Positions 1 through 6,324 of a DNA stretch of 9,585 nucleotides are shown here, in pieces (positions within the stretch are counted from its first letter, which is position 1; each line of letters starts with the position of its first letter). A model generated the notes under the pieces. The model was not told where the DNA came from. It worked only from the letters and a program-made list of their open reading frames with translations, and searched no databases. The stretch is from Ga0077527 sp964606765 (GTDB taxonomy: Bacteria; Pseudomonadota; Gammaproteobacteria; Burkholderiales; SG8-41). The position numbers and the translations under genes are program-made. The DNA lies in assembly GCA_964606765.1 (NCBI GenBank), contig CAZSIR010000116.1, forward strand, positions 1 through 9,585, in the 5' to 3' direction.

Positions 1-777
1 GATCACAATGTCGACGTAACTGCCGCGGTCCTGATCCACACCGCCGGCCTTATCGATATAGGAAATGGGCGAATCCGCAGCGACCCCGCTGTAAAGCCCC
101 GGCTGGCGCACGAAGCCGGTCACATACACTTTTACCGGTTGCGACACATCCAGCGCGGCATAAACCCCGGTATTGCGCTTGAAGGTCTTGCGGACGCCCT
201 GCTCAACCACCTGATTCAGTTCGCCGCTTTTGACACCCGCCACCATGACCGGCCCGACATTCGGAATGAAGATATTGCCCTGCGGATCAACGGTTACGCT
301 GGAATCAAAGTTGAAAGCACCCCACAGCCGAAGTTGCAACCGGTCACCTACCGCCACCACGTAGTCCGGATTGAATCCGGTGCCAACCGTGCCGCGGAAG
401 GTGCCGCCAAAAAGCTGTGAACCGAACATCCGTCCGGGTGGTGCCGGTGACACTACAACCACCTGGTCTCGCGGTGCAGCAGGTGCCGACACCGCAGGAT
501 TCAGCAAGCCTGGCGGAATCTGCGCACCGGAAGGAATCTGTATTGCCGGGCTCTGCGGTGACTGGGCCGGGTTTGCTGCCGCTTGGCCCGATGCCGGTGC
601 CGGCTGCGCCGTGCTGCCGCCCAGCAATGCAGGCGGGCCGTTCGGCACAGTGCCCAAAGAAAACGGCGGATAAAAGCCCGGCGGCAAGACTTGTGCGGGT
701 GCTGCGTATGTAATGCCCAGCAACAGGCACACTATCAACCGTTGCACAGATGCTTTAAATATTTGATTATTAATCAT
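1..777 (-). CDS. kpsD: KpsD/Wza-type outer-membrane polysaccharide export protein (OPX), 3' part missing
   Basis: The frame stays open from ATG at 777 to the left window edge, giving 259 residues with the C-terminus missing. Residues 1-28 look like a signal peptide: a hydrophobic stretch (LIVCLLLG) ending in APA before Q29. No lipobox cysteine is seen, so signal peptidase I cleavage is likelier than a lipoprotein, as in E. coli KpsD. Residues about 30-115 are a low-complexity linker rich in Pro, Ala, Gly and Gln. About 137-215 is the polysaccharide-export domain (YVVAVGDRLQLRLWG, then VDPQGNIFIPNVG). From about 216 an SLBB repeat begins (VKVYVTGFVRQPGLYSG). OPX proteins form the periplasmic and outer-membrane conduit for capsule or exopolysaccharide. 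The gene follows kpsE by 43 bases and is last of the four genes seen. The ribosome site is weak (GGG, then six A before ATG). Whether it is KpsD, CtrA or BexD by subfamily cannot be decided without the C-terminus. Confidence 0.85.
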   Translation of the reverse strand, partial: MINNQIFKASVQRLIVCLLLGITYAAPAQVLPPGFYPPFSLGTVPNGPPALLGGSTAQPAPASGQAAANPAQSPQSPAIQIPSGAQIPPGLLNPAVSAPAAPRDQVVVVSPAPPGRMFGSQLFGGTFRGTVGTGFNPDYVVAVGDRLQLRLWGAFNFDSSVTVDPQGNIFIPNVGPVMVAGVKSGELNQVVEQGVRKTFKRNTGVYAALDVSQPVKVYVTGFVRQPGLYSGVAADSPISYIDKAGGVDQDRGSYVDIVI

Positions 778-820
778 TTTTTTCCCGCACCGGGCATTCC
801 CCGAGCAGTTCGATTGCGGA

Positions 821-1948
821 TTAATCACGATGGTCCTCGATAATCTCGATAGTCAGCCGGATAAATCCATACAGCAGGCATAAGCTAAACAACCACGATC
901 CCAGCGTGCGCAGCCGCTGCGGGTAACGTGCCTCCTGCGGCGTTTGCGGGGTCGATAGCACCGCCAGCGTCCGCGCCTTGCGCGCAGCCTCGAGACGGAT
1001 TTTTTCGAGGGTCGCCAATGCGATCTTGTAAACGTCAGTCCGGAACTCGACCATGCCGCGGTAATCCAGAAACTCGGCCGCATTACGATTCAGCGCATTT
1101 CCCTTAGCCGAAGTGAGCTTGGATTTTTCTGCGACGATCTGCTGGCGTATACCGGCAACGGTTTGTCGCAACGCCACGACTTGAGCCGCATCATTCTGCA
1201 ACATGCCGCTCAATGTATTGAGCTCCACCTCCTTGGCCGCCAGCTGGGCCTCCAGTTCGGCGATCACCCGTGTTGTCACCTCTGCAGAAGACACGGGGTC
1301 GAGAACATTTTTGCTGTTCTGAAACCCGAGCAGCTTCTCTTTGGCGGCATCCAGTTCCTTGCGCGCACGCAACAGCTCCTGATCGGCAAACTCCAGTTGC
1401 TCACGTGCAACGCGGCGCGACAATTCGTTAATGAAGCGCTCGGATTCCTTCAAAACCGCTTCATTGAATTTTTTGGCAAAATCCGGCGAACTGCCGTGTG
1501 TCGTGATGACGATAACCCCGGACTTGTCGTCCCATGCAAATTCCAAAGCATGGCGAAACCGGTCCAGATAATCCTCTTTCGTGGCCCAAGGCGGCATCAT
1601 CTGCACGAAGTCCAGACCTTTCAGCGCAAACTCCTGCTTGAGGTTCAATTCCTTGTCGAGAATGTCAAACAGATCCTGCGAGTAAACAAATTCACGCAGG
1701 TGTATTGCATCTTCAGCGTTTGCCCCGCTCACACCGCCAAAGAAGGGTAGCGAGAAACCGCCGATCTGAACGCCACCTTCCGCACTGCGTTTGATAACGA
1801 TTCGCGATTCGGACACATAGCGGTCGGTCGCAAGCAGCCCGAAATAAACAGCCAGCAACAGCATCGGCAGTCCAATGATGTACAGCGCCAGACGATGGCG
1901 TTGCGTGTGTAGCCACGAGTAAAGCGCGGCGCCCAGTTTCTCAGCCAT
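821..1948 (-). CDS. kpsE: KpsE/CtrB/BexC-type capsule export inner-membrane protein
   Basis: This is a 375-residue polysaccharide co-polymerase of the ABC-transporter-linked class, which bridges the KpsMT transporter and the outer-membrane OPX protein through the periplasm. One membrane helix lies near residues 20-41 and a second near 349-367. Between them is a large periplasmic part with long coiled-coil helices (about 160-285, rich in E, K, A and L). Just before the second helix is a proline-rich segment (STPQTPQEARYPQR, about 332-345), typical of the family. There is no C-terminal tyrosine-kinase domain, unlike Wzc. The length matches the family (about 370-390). The start ATG lies inside the end of kpsT, with an 8-base overlap (ATGGCTGA). 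No good Shine-Dalgarno precedes it, so translation is probably coupled to kpsT. The family call is secure; the polysaccharide exported is unknown. Confidence 0.92.
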   Translation of the reverse strand: MAEKLGAALYSWLHTQRHRLALYIIGLPMLLLAVYFGLLATDRYVSESRIVIKRSAEGGVQIGGFSLPFFGGVSGANAEDAIHLREFVYSQDLFDILDKELNLKQEFALKGLDFVQMMPPWATKEDYLDRFRHALEFAWDDKSGVIVITTHGSSPDFAKKFNEAVLKESERFINELSRRVAREQLEFADQELLRARKELDAAKEKLLGFQNSKNVLDPVSSAEVTTRVIAELEAQLAAKEVELNTLSGMLQNDAAQVVALRQTVAGIRQQIVAEKSKLTSAKGNALNRNAAEFLDYRGMVEFRTDVYKIALATLEKIRLEAARKARTLAVLSTPQTPQEARYPQRLRTLGSWLFSLCLLYGFIRLTIEIIEDHRD

Positions 1949-2603
1949 TCGCTTGATATACCTTGATTGCTTCTTCGAGATCGGTGTAATGCTTCACACC
2001 GTCATGGGTCAATACGACTGCGGAATTACAAAACTTCCTGACGATATCCATCTGGTGCGAGACCACAATGAATCCGGATTTCCGGTTATTGCGTTTCTCC
2101 AGCAACGCCTCTTCACATTTCTGTCGAAACTGCGGGTCACCAACCGCGGTGACCTCATCGATCAGATAGTAATCGAAATCAAAAGCCATGCTCAGACCGA
2201 ACGACACCCGCGAGCGCATCCCCGACGAATAGGTGCGAAACGGCATGTCGAAATACTCTTCGATCTCCGCAAAATCCCGCACGTAATTGATGATGCGGCG
2301 GATGTCCTTTTTTTCCGAATAGAGTCGCGCCACAAACTTGACGTTTTCCTTCGCTGAAAGACTGGGCTGGAAACCGCCCGCCATGCCGACCGGCCAGGAA
2401 ATTGATGAATCAGTGACGATTCGCCCGCTGTCGGCAGGCTCTGCACCGCCGATGATGTTTACCAGCGTGGTTTTTCCAGCGCCATTGCGCCCCAGAAAGG
2501 CAACCCCGCTACCGCCCTGAATCTCGAGGTCGAGATCACGGAATACGGTGTGTTTACCGGTTCGCGTACGGTAAACCTTGGTGATTTTTTCCAGCCTGAT
2601 CAT
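1941..2603 (-). CDS. kpsT: KpsT-type capsular polysaccharide ABC transporter ATPase
   Basis: This 220-residue nucleotide-binding subunit powers export of lipid-linked polysaccharide across the inner membrane together with KpsM. Visible motifs are Walker A GRNGAGKT (38-45), a KpsT-like Q-loop region (SWPVGMAGGFQPSLS, about 69-83), the signature SSGM (126-129), Walker B YYLIDE with catalytic E150, D-loop AVGD (153-156) and the H-loop histidine H183 (VVSHQMD). Length is normal for KpsT/CtrD/BexA. ATG at 2603 overlaps the kpsM stop by four bases (ATGA), and GAGG lies five bases upstream. The gene lacks the C-terminal carbohydrate-binding extension of Wzt, which supports assignment to the capsule-type rather than the O-antigen-type system. 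Confidence 0.95.
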   Translation of the reverse strand: MIRLEKITKVYRTRTGKHTVFRDLDLEIQGGSGVAFLGRNGAGKTTLVNIIGGAEPADSGRIVTDSSISWPVGMAGGFQPSLSAKENVKFVARLYSEKKDIRRIINYVRDFAEIEEYFDMPFRTYSSGMRSRVSFGLSMAFDFDYYLIDEVTAVGDPQFRQKCEEALLEKRNNRKSGFIVVSHQMDIVRKFCNSAVVLTHDGVKHYTDLEEAIKVYQANG

Positions 2604-3373
2604 CGCAACCTCAACCGCTGCTCAGTCTTGCGATAAAACATCAGGCTGAGCGTCAGTACAAACAGTGTGGAAATTGCGAGATAACCCAGACTGGCCTGGG
2701 GCACGGAGTAGCCCGGCGCGACCGCCTCACGCCCCAGTTCGATCGCGTGGAAAATCGGATTCCAAAGCAGGAAAGGCCAATACTCCTGCGGCACAACCTG
2801 CACCGAAAAGAACACGCCAGAAATAAAAAAAAGCGGTCGGGTCATCAAAGGCAAAACTTTGTCGGCATCTTCATACGCATCAGTCAACAACATGAAAAGA
2901 ATACCGATGCCGCATGAAAACAGCGCCAGCAGTATGAAGACCAAAAGCAGCAATGAGAGGTTATGGATGACGACCTTCCCGCCGATCATCACGTAGGCGC
3001 CAAGTAATACGATAAAAACACCCGCATGCAGCACCAATTCCAGCAATGTGCGGGAAATCACTGTGTCCACCGGCCGGATCGGTCGGTAATTGAAGAGCGC
3101 CGAATTGGCTTCCATGGCCTTGATGGAACGGTTGCTGATTTCGACAAACAGCGAATTGATGGTGACGCCGGTAATCAGGAATACCGGAAACTCGATTCCC
3201 GGGTAACCATGTGCGCCGAGCGCGGTAAACACAAACACCAGAACCAGAATGGTACCCAGCGGTTCAAGCAAAGCCCATGCATATCCCAGTTGGTATTTAC
3301 CGAAACGCGTGCGAATTTCTCGCAGGAACAGCGCGAGCACCGACCGGCGCATGACTTTCCAGCCGCGATTCAA
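2600..3373 (-). CDS. kpsM: KpsM-type capsular polysaccharide ABC transporter permease
   Basis: This 257-residue ABC-2-type permease is the membrane pore of the capsule exporter. The amphipathic N-terminal segment LREIRTRFGKYQLGYAWA (about 17-34) is the family hallmark. The stretch SIKAMEANSALFNYRPIRP (83-101) is strongly KpsM-like. Predicted membrane spans lie near 36-53, 62-80, 108-130, 137-162, 178-194 and 228-247. I place the start at a TTG (3373-3371) because GGGAG lies seven to eight bases upstream and the resulting N-terminus has KpsM length. An ATG seven codons further in (3352) is the alternative but would shorten the conserved N-terminus. It is the first gene of the kpsMTED-like operon and overlaps kpsT by four bases. 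Confidence 0.94.
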   Translation of the reverse strand: MNRGWKVMRRSVLALFLREIRTRFGKYQLGYAWALLEPLGTILVLVFVFTALGAHGYPGIEFPVFLITGVTINSLFVEISNRSIKAMEANSALFNYRPIRPVDTVISRTLLELVLHAGVFIVLLGAYVMIGGKVVIHNLSLLLLVFILLALFSCGIGILFMLLTDAYEDADKVLPLMTRPLFFISGVFFSVQVVPQEYWPFLLWNPIFHAIELGREAVAPGYSVPQASLGYLAISTLFVLTLSLMFYRKTEQRLRLR

Positions 3374-3822
3374 CCTTGAACTCCCGATTCAACAGGCACT
3401 ATCCGGTTAATCCACATGCCCAATATTTCGTATTTGGTCTTCAATCGACGATCTGTATAAGCAATTGCTTGAGCGCAGCGCTTGTTTTCAACACTTGGCT
3501 ATTTTGATGCAGTCGAAAAAATCAAACAGCACGCAATAAGGGCGCCGAAGTCGCAATTATGTGCAACCGGTATCCTACACTTGAAGACTTCATTCTCCTA
3601 GAAGGCATCGGGGTCTTACTTCTCCGGACCACGAGCACATTGCGGACCCTCGCCGATCAATTTCAACTACAGTTTTTCCGGGAGCTTATTCCCGGCAGCC
3701 ATGGGATTTTCCGCTGTTGCATTTTGTGAAATAAAATTCCGGCGCGCAGCTCAACATCCGATTGCTCGCCGGTTCATGAAATCGCAAGACATGCCTTGCG
3801 AGCATCAGAAATCGACGCCACA
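3374..3822. other. AT-rich intergenic region upstream of kpsM
   Basis: About 450 bases without a convincing gene on either strand. It must hold the capsule operon promoter and leader, read on the minus strand, but I could not find a -35/-10 pair good enough to call. By hand count the blocks 3421-3480 and 3481-3540 are about 42% and 37% GC, against about 70% for 4441-4500. Small symmetric motifs are present: the perfect 12-bp palindrome AAGCAATTGCTT (3459-3470), AGCGCAGCGCT (3472-3482), a hairpin CCGGGA-gcttat-TCCCGG near 3678-3695 without a T-run, and an inverted repeat at 3782-3801. No ops/JUMPstart octamer (GGCGGTAG) lies in this region. Confidence 0.6.
3782..3801. repeat. Inverted repeat with 7-bp arms
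   Basis: TCGCAAG and CTTGCGA form perfect 7-bp arms around a 6-base centre (acatgc). It lies between the tRNA-Arg terminator and the kpsM leader. It could be a protein-binding site or a small hairpin. There is no T-run on either side, so it is not a standard terminator. Confidence 0.4.
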
Positions 3823-3858
3823 AAAGAAAAAGGCCCGCGACTAAAATCGCGGGCCTTT
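3823..3858 (-). terminator. Rho-independent terminator of tRNA-Arg
   Basis: Perfect 12-bp arms (3829-3840 and 3847-3858) enclose a 6-base loop (ctaaaa). On the minus strand the stem runs straight into a T-rich tail (TTTTTCTTTTG). It starts eight bases beyond the encoded CCA of tRNA-Arg, so it should end that transcript and insulate the capsule operon from it. The plus-strand side has only three T's, so it acts mainly on the minus strand. Confidence 0.9.
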
Positions 3859-3866
3859 CGTAACGC

Positions 3867-3943
3867 TGGCGCGGCCGGAGGGATTCGAACCCCCTACCCC
3901 TTGGTTCGTAGCCAAGTACTCTATCCAGATGAGCTACGGCCGC
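3867..3943 (-). tRNA. tRNA-Arg (anticodon ACG)
   Basis: The 77-nt cloverleaf has encoded CCA (3869-3867). The acceptor stem is GCGGCCG paired with CGGCCGC, with discriminator G. The anticodon stem is CTTGG/CCAAG around loop CTACGAA, giving ACG at positions 34-36; A34 would be edited to inosine to read CGU, CGC and CGA. The T-arm carries GTTCGAATC. It closely resembles the E. coli tRNA-Arg(ACG) sequence. It has its own promoter and terminator. Its 3' end faces the capsule operon, the usual orientation for island integration, but no second copy of the 3' end is seen in this window. Confidence 0.97.
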
Positions 3944-3955
3944 TCAAGGGGGCGG

Positions 3956-3961
3956 ATTATA
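3956..3961 (-). promoter_or_regulatory. -10 box of tRNA-Arg promoter
   Basis: A perfect TATAAT on the minus strand lies 12 bases before the tRNA 5' end, followed by a GC-rich discriminator (CCGCCCCC), a layout typical of growth-rate and stringently controlled stable-RNA promoters. The -35 region about 17 bases upstream is a poor match to TTGACA. Confidence 0.75.
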
Positions 3962-4001
3962 ACAAAAAGCCCTGCGCCGGCACATCTGCATTAAGCAGCC
4001 T

Positions 4002-4019
4002 CCAGCACCGCGGCGCTGG
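4002..4019. repeat. 18-bp near-palindrome upstream of the reductase gene
   Basis: CCAGC-a-CCGCGG-c-GCTGG is symmetric at 16 of 18 positions. It lies about 57 bases upstream of the reductase start and about 40 bases upstream of the tRNA-Arg -10 box, so it could serve either as an operator. In a GC-rich genome such symmetry can also arise by chance. Confidence 0.3.
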
Positions 4020-4075
4020 CACCGTAATCGTGCATTGGTTAGCATGCAGCCCTTGATCCGCAACGGAGCACGGGC

Positions 4076-4960
4076 ATGAAAATCGGCGTAACTGGCATCG
4101 GCAGGATGGGCGCGGCAATTACGGAGCGCCTGTTGAAACACGGCCATCAGGTCACGGTATGGAATCGCACCGCGTCCAAGGCCGAGGCGCTGAGCGTGCA
4201 CGGCGCCAGGGTCGCTGCGACCCCTGCTGAACTGGCGCAATCCGCCGACATCATTCTGTCGATACTCACCGACGCCACAGCAATTGGCACCACCTATGAA
4301 GGGCCGGAAGGCCTGCTGTCAGGCCAGGTCGCCGGAAAACTGTTCGTCGAAATGAGCACGGTGCGCCCCGATACCCAGCGTACGCTTCAGCAGCGCATCC
4401 AGGCCAAGGGCGCCGCGATGATCGACTGCCCGGTCGGCGGCACCACCGGACCGGCGCGTGACGGCAAACTGCTGGGTTTTGTCGGCGGCGAAGCTGCGGA
4501 CCTCGCCCGGGCGCGCCCGGTGCTGGAACAGCTGTGCCGGCGCATCGAGCATGTCGGCCCCGTCGGCGCCGGCGCCAGCCTCAAGCTGGCGATCAATCTG
4601 CCGCTGCTGGTGTTCTGGCAGGCCTTTGGCGAAGCGCTGGCACTGTGCCAGCCCCTGGGGCTGGATCCGGCGCGGATCGTGGATATTTTTGCCGATACCT
4701 CCGGCGGCCCCAACATGCTGAAAACCCGCGGCCCGATGATCGCGGAGGCGCTGGGCGGCAGGACTCCCGCCAACGTGACTTTCAACATTGATTCGATCCG
4801 CAAGGATCTGGCGACGATGATCGACGAAGCGCGCACGCTGGGCTACGACCTGCCGGTCGCGGCGCGTGCGCTGGAATGTTTTGACAGCGTGTCCCGCGCC
4901 GGAATGGGCGACGGCGACGCGGTGATGCTGCCGGTCAGCTGGCTGAAAAAACAGGCCTGA
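4076..4960 (+). CDS. NAD(P)-dependent 3-hydroxyisobutyrate-dehydrogenase-family oxidoreductase
   Basis: This 294-residue protein belongs to the beta-hydroxyacid dehydrogenase family (HIBADH, tartronate semialdehyde reductase, glyoxylate/succinic semialdehyde reductase). These soluble enzymes reduce or oxidise small 2- or 3-hydroxy acids. The Rossmann motif is GIGRMG (7-12). The substrate loop is DCPVGGTTGPARDGKL (117-132), where the family usually has PVSGG, so the common Ser is Gly here. The catalytic lysine is K170 in GAGASLKLAIN, with N174 four residues later as expected. IRKDL (241-245) and the C-terminal GDGDA are also family features. W29-N30-R31 after the second strand favours NADP over NAD, but this is inference. 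ATG at 4076 has GGAG about 8 bases upstream. The gene converges on the Bug receptor gene with a 33-base gap. The substrate cannot be named from sequence. Confidence 0.9.
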   Translation: MKIGVTGIGRMGAAITERLLKHGHQVTVWNRTASKAEALSVHGARVAATPAELAQSADIILSILTDATAIGTTYEGPEGLLSGQVAGKLFVEMSTVRPDTQRTLQQRIQAKGAAMIDCPVGGTTGPARDGKLLGFVGGEAADLARARPVLEQLCRRIEHVGPVGAGASLKLAINLPLLVFWQAFGEALALCQPLGLDPARIVDIFADTSGGPNMLKTRGPMIAEALGGRTPANVTFNIDSIRKDLATMIDEARTLGYDLPVAARALECFDSVSRAGMGDGDAVMLPVSWLKKQA

Positions 4961-4971
4961 TGCGGACCGGC

Positions 4972-4998
4972 AGCCGGCGCGGATGCGCCTGCTTTATT
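4972..4998 (+). terminator. Probable terminator of the reductase gene
   Basis: Eleven bases after the reductase stop, AGC-c-GGCGC / GCGCC-t-GCT form an 8-pair stem with one C-T mismatch and a GGAT loop, followed by TTATT on the plus strand. The T-tract overlaps the stop codon of the convergent Bug gene (4994-4996). The T-run is short, so the call is moderate. Confidence 0.5.
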
Positions 4999-5962
4999 CC
5001 GCCTTCATCTTCCTTTCCCTGATCACGCGCTCGAATTTTTTCAGCTCGCTCTCAAGGTGGGTGCCAAGCTGCTCCGGCGTGCTGCCGATCGGGTCGATGC
5101 CCTCCTGCGCAAAACGCTTGCCCAGCTCCGCCGTATTCACCGCCTTGACGAAATGCTGGTTCAGCACGTTGATGATGTCGCGCGGCGTGCCCTTCGGCGC
5201 CACCAGCGCAAACCAGGCGCTGAATTCATAACCGGGCAGCACCTCGGCAATCGGCGGCACGCCCGGCAATGCAGCCACCGGTTTCAGGCTGGTCACCCCC
5301 AGCGCGCGCAGGCGGCCGGATTTGACGAAGCCCGTCGCACCGGCGACCCCCGAAAATGAAACGCCGACTTCGCCGCTCAGTGCCGCCGTCAACGCCGGCC
5401 CGCCGCCCTTGTACTGCACCACGGCAATTTCGGTTTTGGCGAGAAAATTGAACAGCTCACCGGCGATATGCGGATTGGTGCCGGTGCCGGCGCCGCCGTA
5501 ATTCAGCGTGCCGGGACGCGATTTGGCCAATGCAATCAGTTCCTTCACCGTGCGCGCGGGTACCGAGGGATGCACGCTGACAAACGACGGGGTCGAAGCC
5601 AGGTTCGAGATCGGCGCAAAATCGGTCAGCACGTTATAGGGCACCTTGCTGTACATCAGCGTGTTCGTCACCAGCGGCGTGGTGTTGATCAGCAGGGTGT
5701 AGCCATCGGCATCGGCGCGCGCCACATAACCCGTGCCGATGATGCCGGAAGCGCCGACGCGGTTTTCAATCACGACCTGCTGGCCGAGGCTTGTGGCGGC
5801 CAGCGGCGCCACCAGGCGCGCAGTCACATCCACCGTGCCACCCGGCGGAAACGGCGCCACCAGCCGGATCGGTTTGTCGGGATATTTGCCGCTCTGGGCC
5901 AGAACCGGTTGCACGGCGACTGCACTGAGCAGCGCCAATGCTGCGCATGACTTGAAATTCAT
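4994..5962 (-). CDS. Bug family (TctC-like) tripartite tricarboxylate transporter substrate-binding protein
   Basis: This is a 322-residue periplasmic receptor. Residues 1-22 form a signal peptide ending VLA before Q23. The mature start carries the Bug hallmark YPDKPIRLVAPFPPGGTVD (27-45). A second hallmark is VENRVGASGIIGTG (about 64-78), followed by VARADADGYTLL. Length matches the family (about 320). Bug proteins bind carboxylates, amino acids or amides and may feed TctAB-type permeases. No tctA or tctB is nearby, so this is an orphan receptor, as is common in betaproteobacteria. ATG at 5962 has a very strong ribosome site (AGGAGG, 7 bases upstream). Its promoter region overlaps a 30-bp dyad, suggesting control by a dimeric regulator. 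The ligand is unknown; the adjacent reductase is convergent, so a shared pathway is only a possibility. Confidence 0.93.
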   Translation of the reverse strand: MNFKSCAALALLSAVAVQPVLAQSGKYPDKPIRLVAPFPPGGTVDVTARLVAPLAATSLGQQVVIENRVGASGIIGTGYVARADADGYTLLINTTPLVTNTLMYSKVPYNVLTDFAPISNLASTPSFVSVHPSVPARTVKELIALAKSRPGTLNYGGAGTGTNPHIAGELFNFLAKTEIAVVQYKGGGPALTAALSGEVGVSFSGVAGATGFVKSGRLRALGVTSLKPVAALPGVPPIAEVLPGYEFSAWFALVAPKGTPRDIINVLNQHFVKAVNTAELGKRFAQEGIDPIGSTPEQLGTHLESELKKFERVIRERKMKAE

Positions 5963-5992
5963 AAGGTCTCCTCCTGCTGATTATGGGTTTTT

Positions 5993-6021
5993 ATTGTAAA
6001 AATGGTAAATATTTGTTTAAA
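5993..6021 (-). promoter_or_regulatory. Candidate sigma-70 promoter of the Bug receptor gene
   Basis: On the minus strand, TTTAAA (6021-6016) and TACAAT (5998-5993) are separated by exactly 17 bases. They match consensus at 4/6 and 5/6 positions. The predicted start would leave a leader of about 25 bases that includes the AGGAGG site. The -35 box sits at the centre of the 6005-6034 dyad. An alternative pair (TTTACC and CATAAT, 18 apart) would put the start on top of the ribosome site and is less likely. Confidence 0.5.
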
Positions 6022-6034
6022 AACAAATAGTTAC
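6005..6034. repeat. 30-bp operator-like inverted repeat at the Bug gene promoter
   Basis: Two 14-base arms, GTAAATATTTGTTT (6005-6018) and AAACAAATAGTTAC (6021-6034), are inverted copies with a single mismatch and a 2-base centre (aa). The dyad is AT-rich and covers the candidate -35 box. Its size and symmetry fit a binding site for a dimeric or tetrameric repressor or activator. It has no GC core or T-run typical of a terminator. Confidence 0.65.
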
Positions 6035-6094
6035 CGAATTTTCCCAGAGCCGGGACGTGCCCCGGTTGCCCGGGCGCCGACCGCTTGTTCAATC

Positions 6095-6186
6095 TGGCGG
6101 AGAGGGAGGGATTCGAACCCTCGATAGGATTTTGGTCCTATACGCCCTTAGCAGGGGCGCGCCTTCGACCACTCGGCCACCTCTCC
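6095..6186 (-). tRNA. tRNA-Ser (anticodon GCT)
   Basis: The class II tRNA is 92 nt including encoded CCA (6097-6095). The acceptor stem is GGAGAGG paired with CCTCTCC, with discriminator G. The anticodon stem is CGCCC/GGGCG around loop CTGCTAA, giving GCT, which reads AGC and AGU. A long variable arm (ATAGGA-ccaaaa-TCCTAT) identifies it as serine. The T-arm is GAGGG-TTCGAAT-CCCTC. It lies downstream of lysC on the same strand with no clear terminator between them, so it may be partly co-transcribed with lysC. Confidence 0.97.
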
Positions 6187-6196
6187 GGTAACTTTT

Positions 6197-6220
6197 CTGC
6201 TGCCTTATCTGCTGCCTTAT
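6197..6220. repeat. Tandem 12-bp direct repeat (CTGCTGCCTTAT x2)
   Basis: Two perfect adjacent copies of CTGCTGCCTTAT lie 11 bases upstream of the tRNA-Ser(GCU) 5' end. The second copy's GCCTTA (6214-6219) also pairs with TAAGGC (6225-6230) across a 5-base loop, so alternative small hairpins can form. No T-run follows. Confidence 0.7.
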
Positions 6221-6251
6221 TTAGTAAGGCCTGCACTAACTATTCTTTCAC

Positions 6252-6324
6252 GGTGGTCTCGGCGCTCTGCGCCGAATGTTACGACGGCTTCGCCGTGACC
6301 ACTCTCCGTCTGTCGCTTACGCGA
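6252..6324. repeat. Cluster of nested hairpins between lysC and tRNA-Ser
   Basis: An outer helix GTGGTC/GACCAC (6253-6258 with 6297-6302) encloses two perfect hairpins: TCGGCGC-tct-GCGCCGA (6259-6275) and ACGGC-ttc-GCCGT (6284-6296). A smaller one, TCGC-ttac-GCGA (6313-6324), follows. It can fold as a three-way junction on either strand. No T-run is present, so it is not a standard terminator. It resembles the short GC hairpin clusters of REP-like intergenic elements, or an RNA-stabilising 3' end for lysC mRNA. Confidence 0.55.

Noticed and set aside
2509..2516. ops-like octamer GGCGGTAG on the minus strand (also at 348-355)
   Set aside because: Both copies lie inside coding sequence (kpsT and kpsD) rather than in the operon leader where RfaH-recruiting ops sites act, and an 8-mer is likely by chance.
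3796..4056. Open frame containing GGIRTPYPLVRSQVL
   Set aside because: This is the well-known spurious peptide from reading antisense through a tRNA gene; it spans the tRNA-Arg terminator and tRNA.
6048..6076. GC hairpins (CCGGG...CCCGG) downstream of tRNA-Ser(GCU)
   Set aside because: No T-run follows on the tRNA strand, so a rho-independent terminator cannot be supported.
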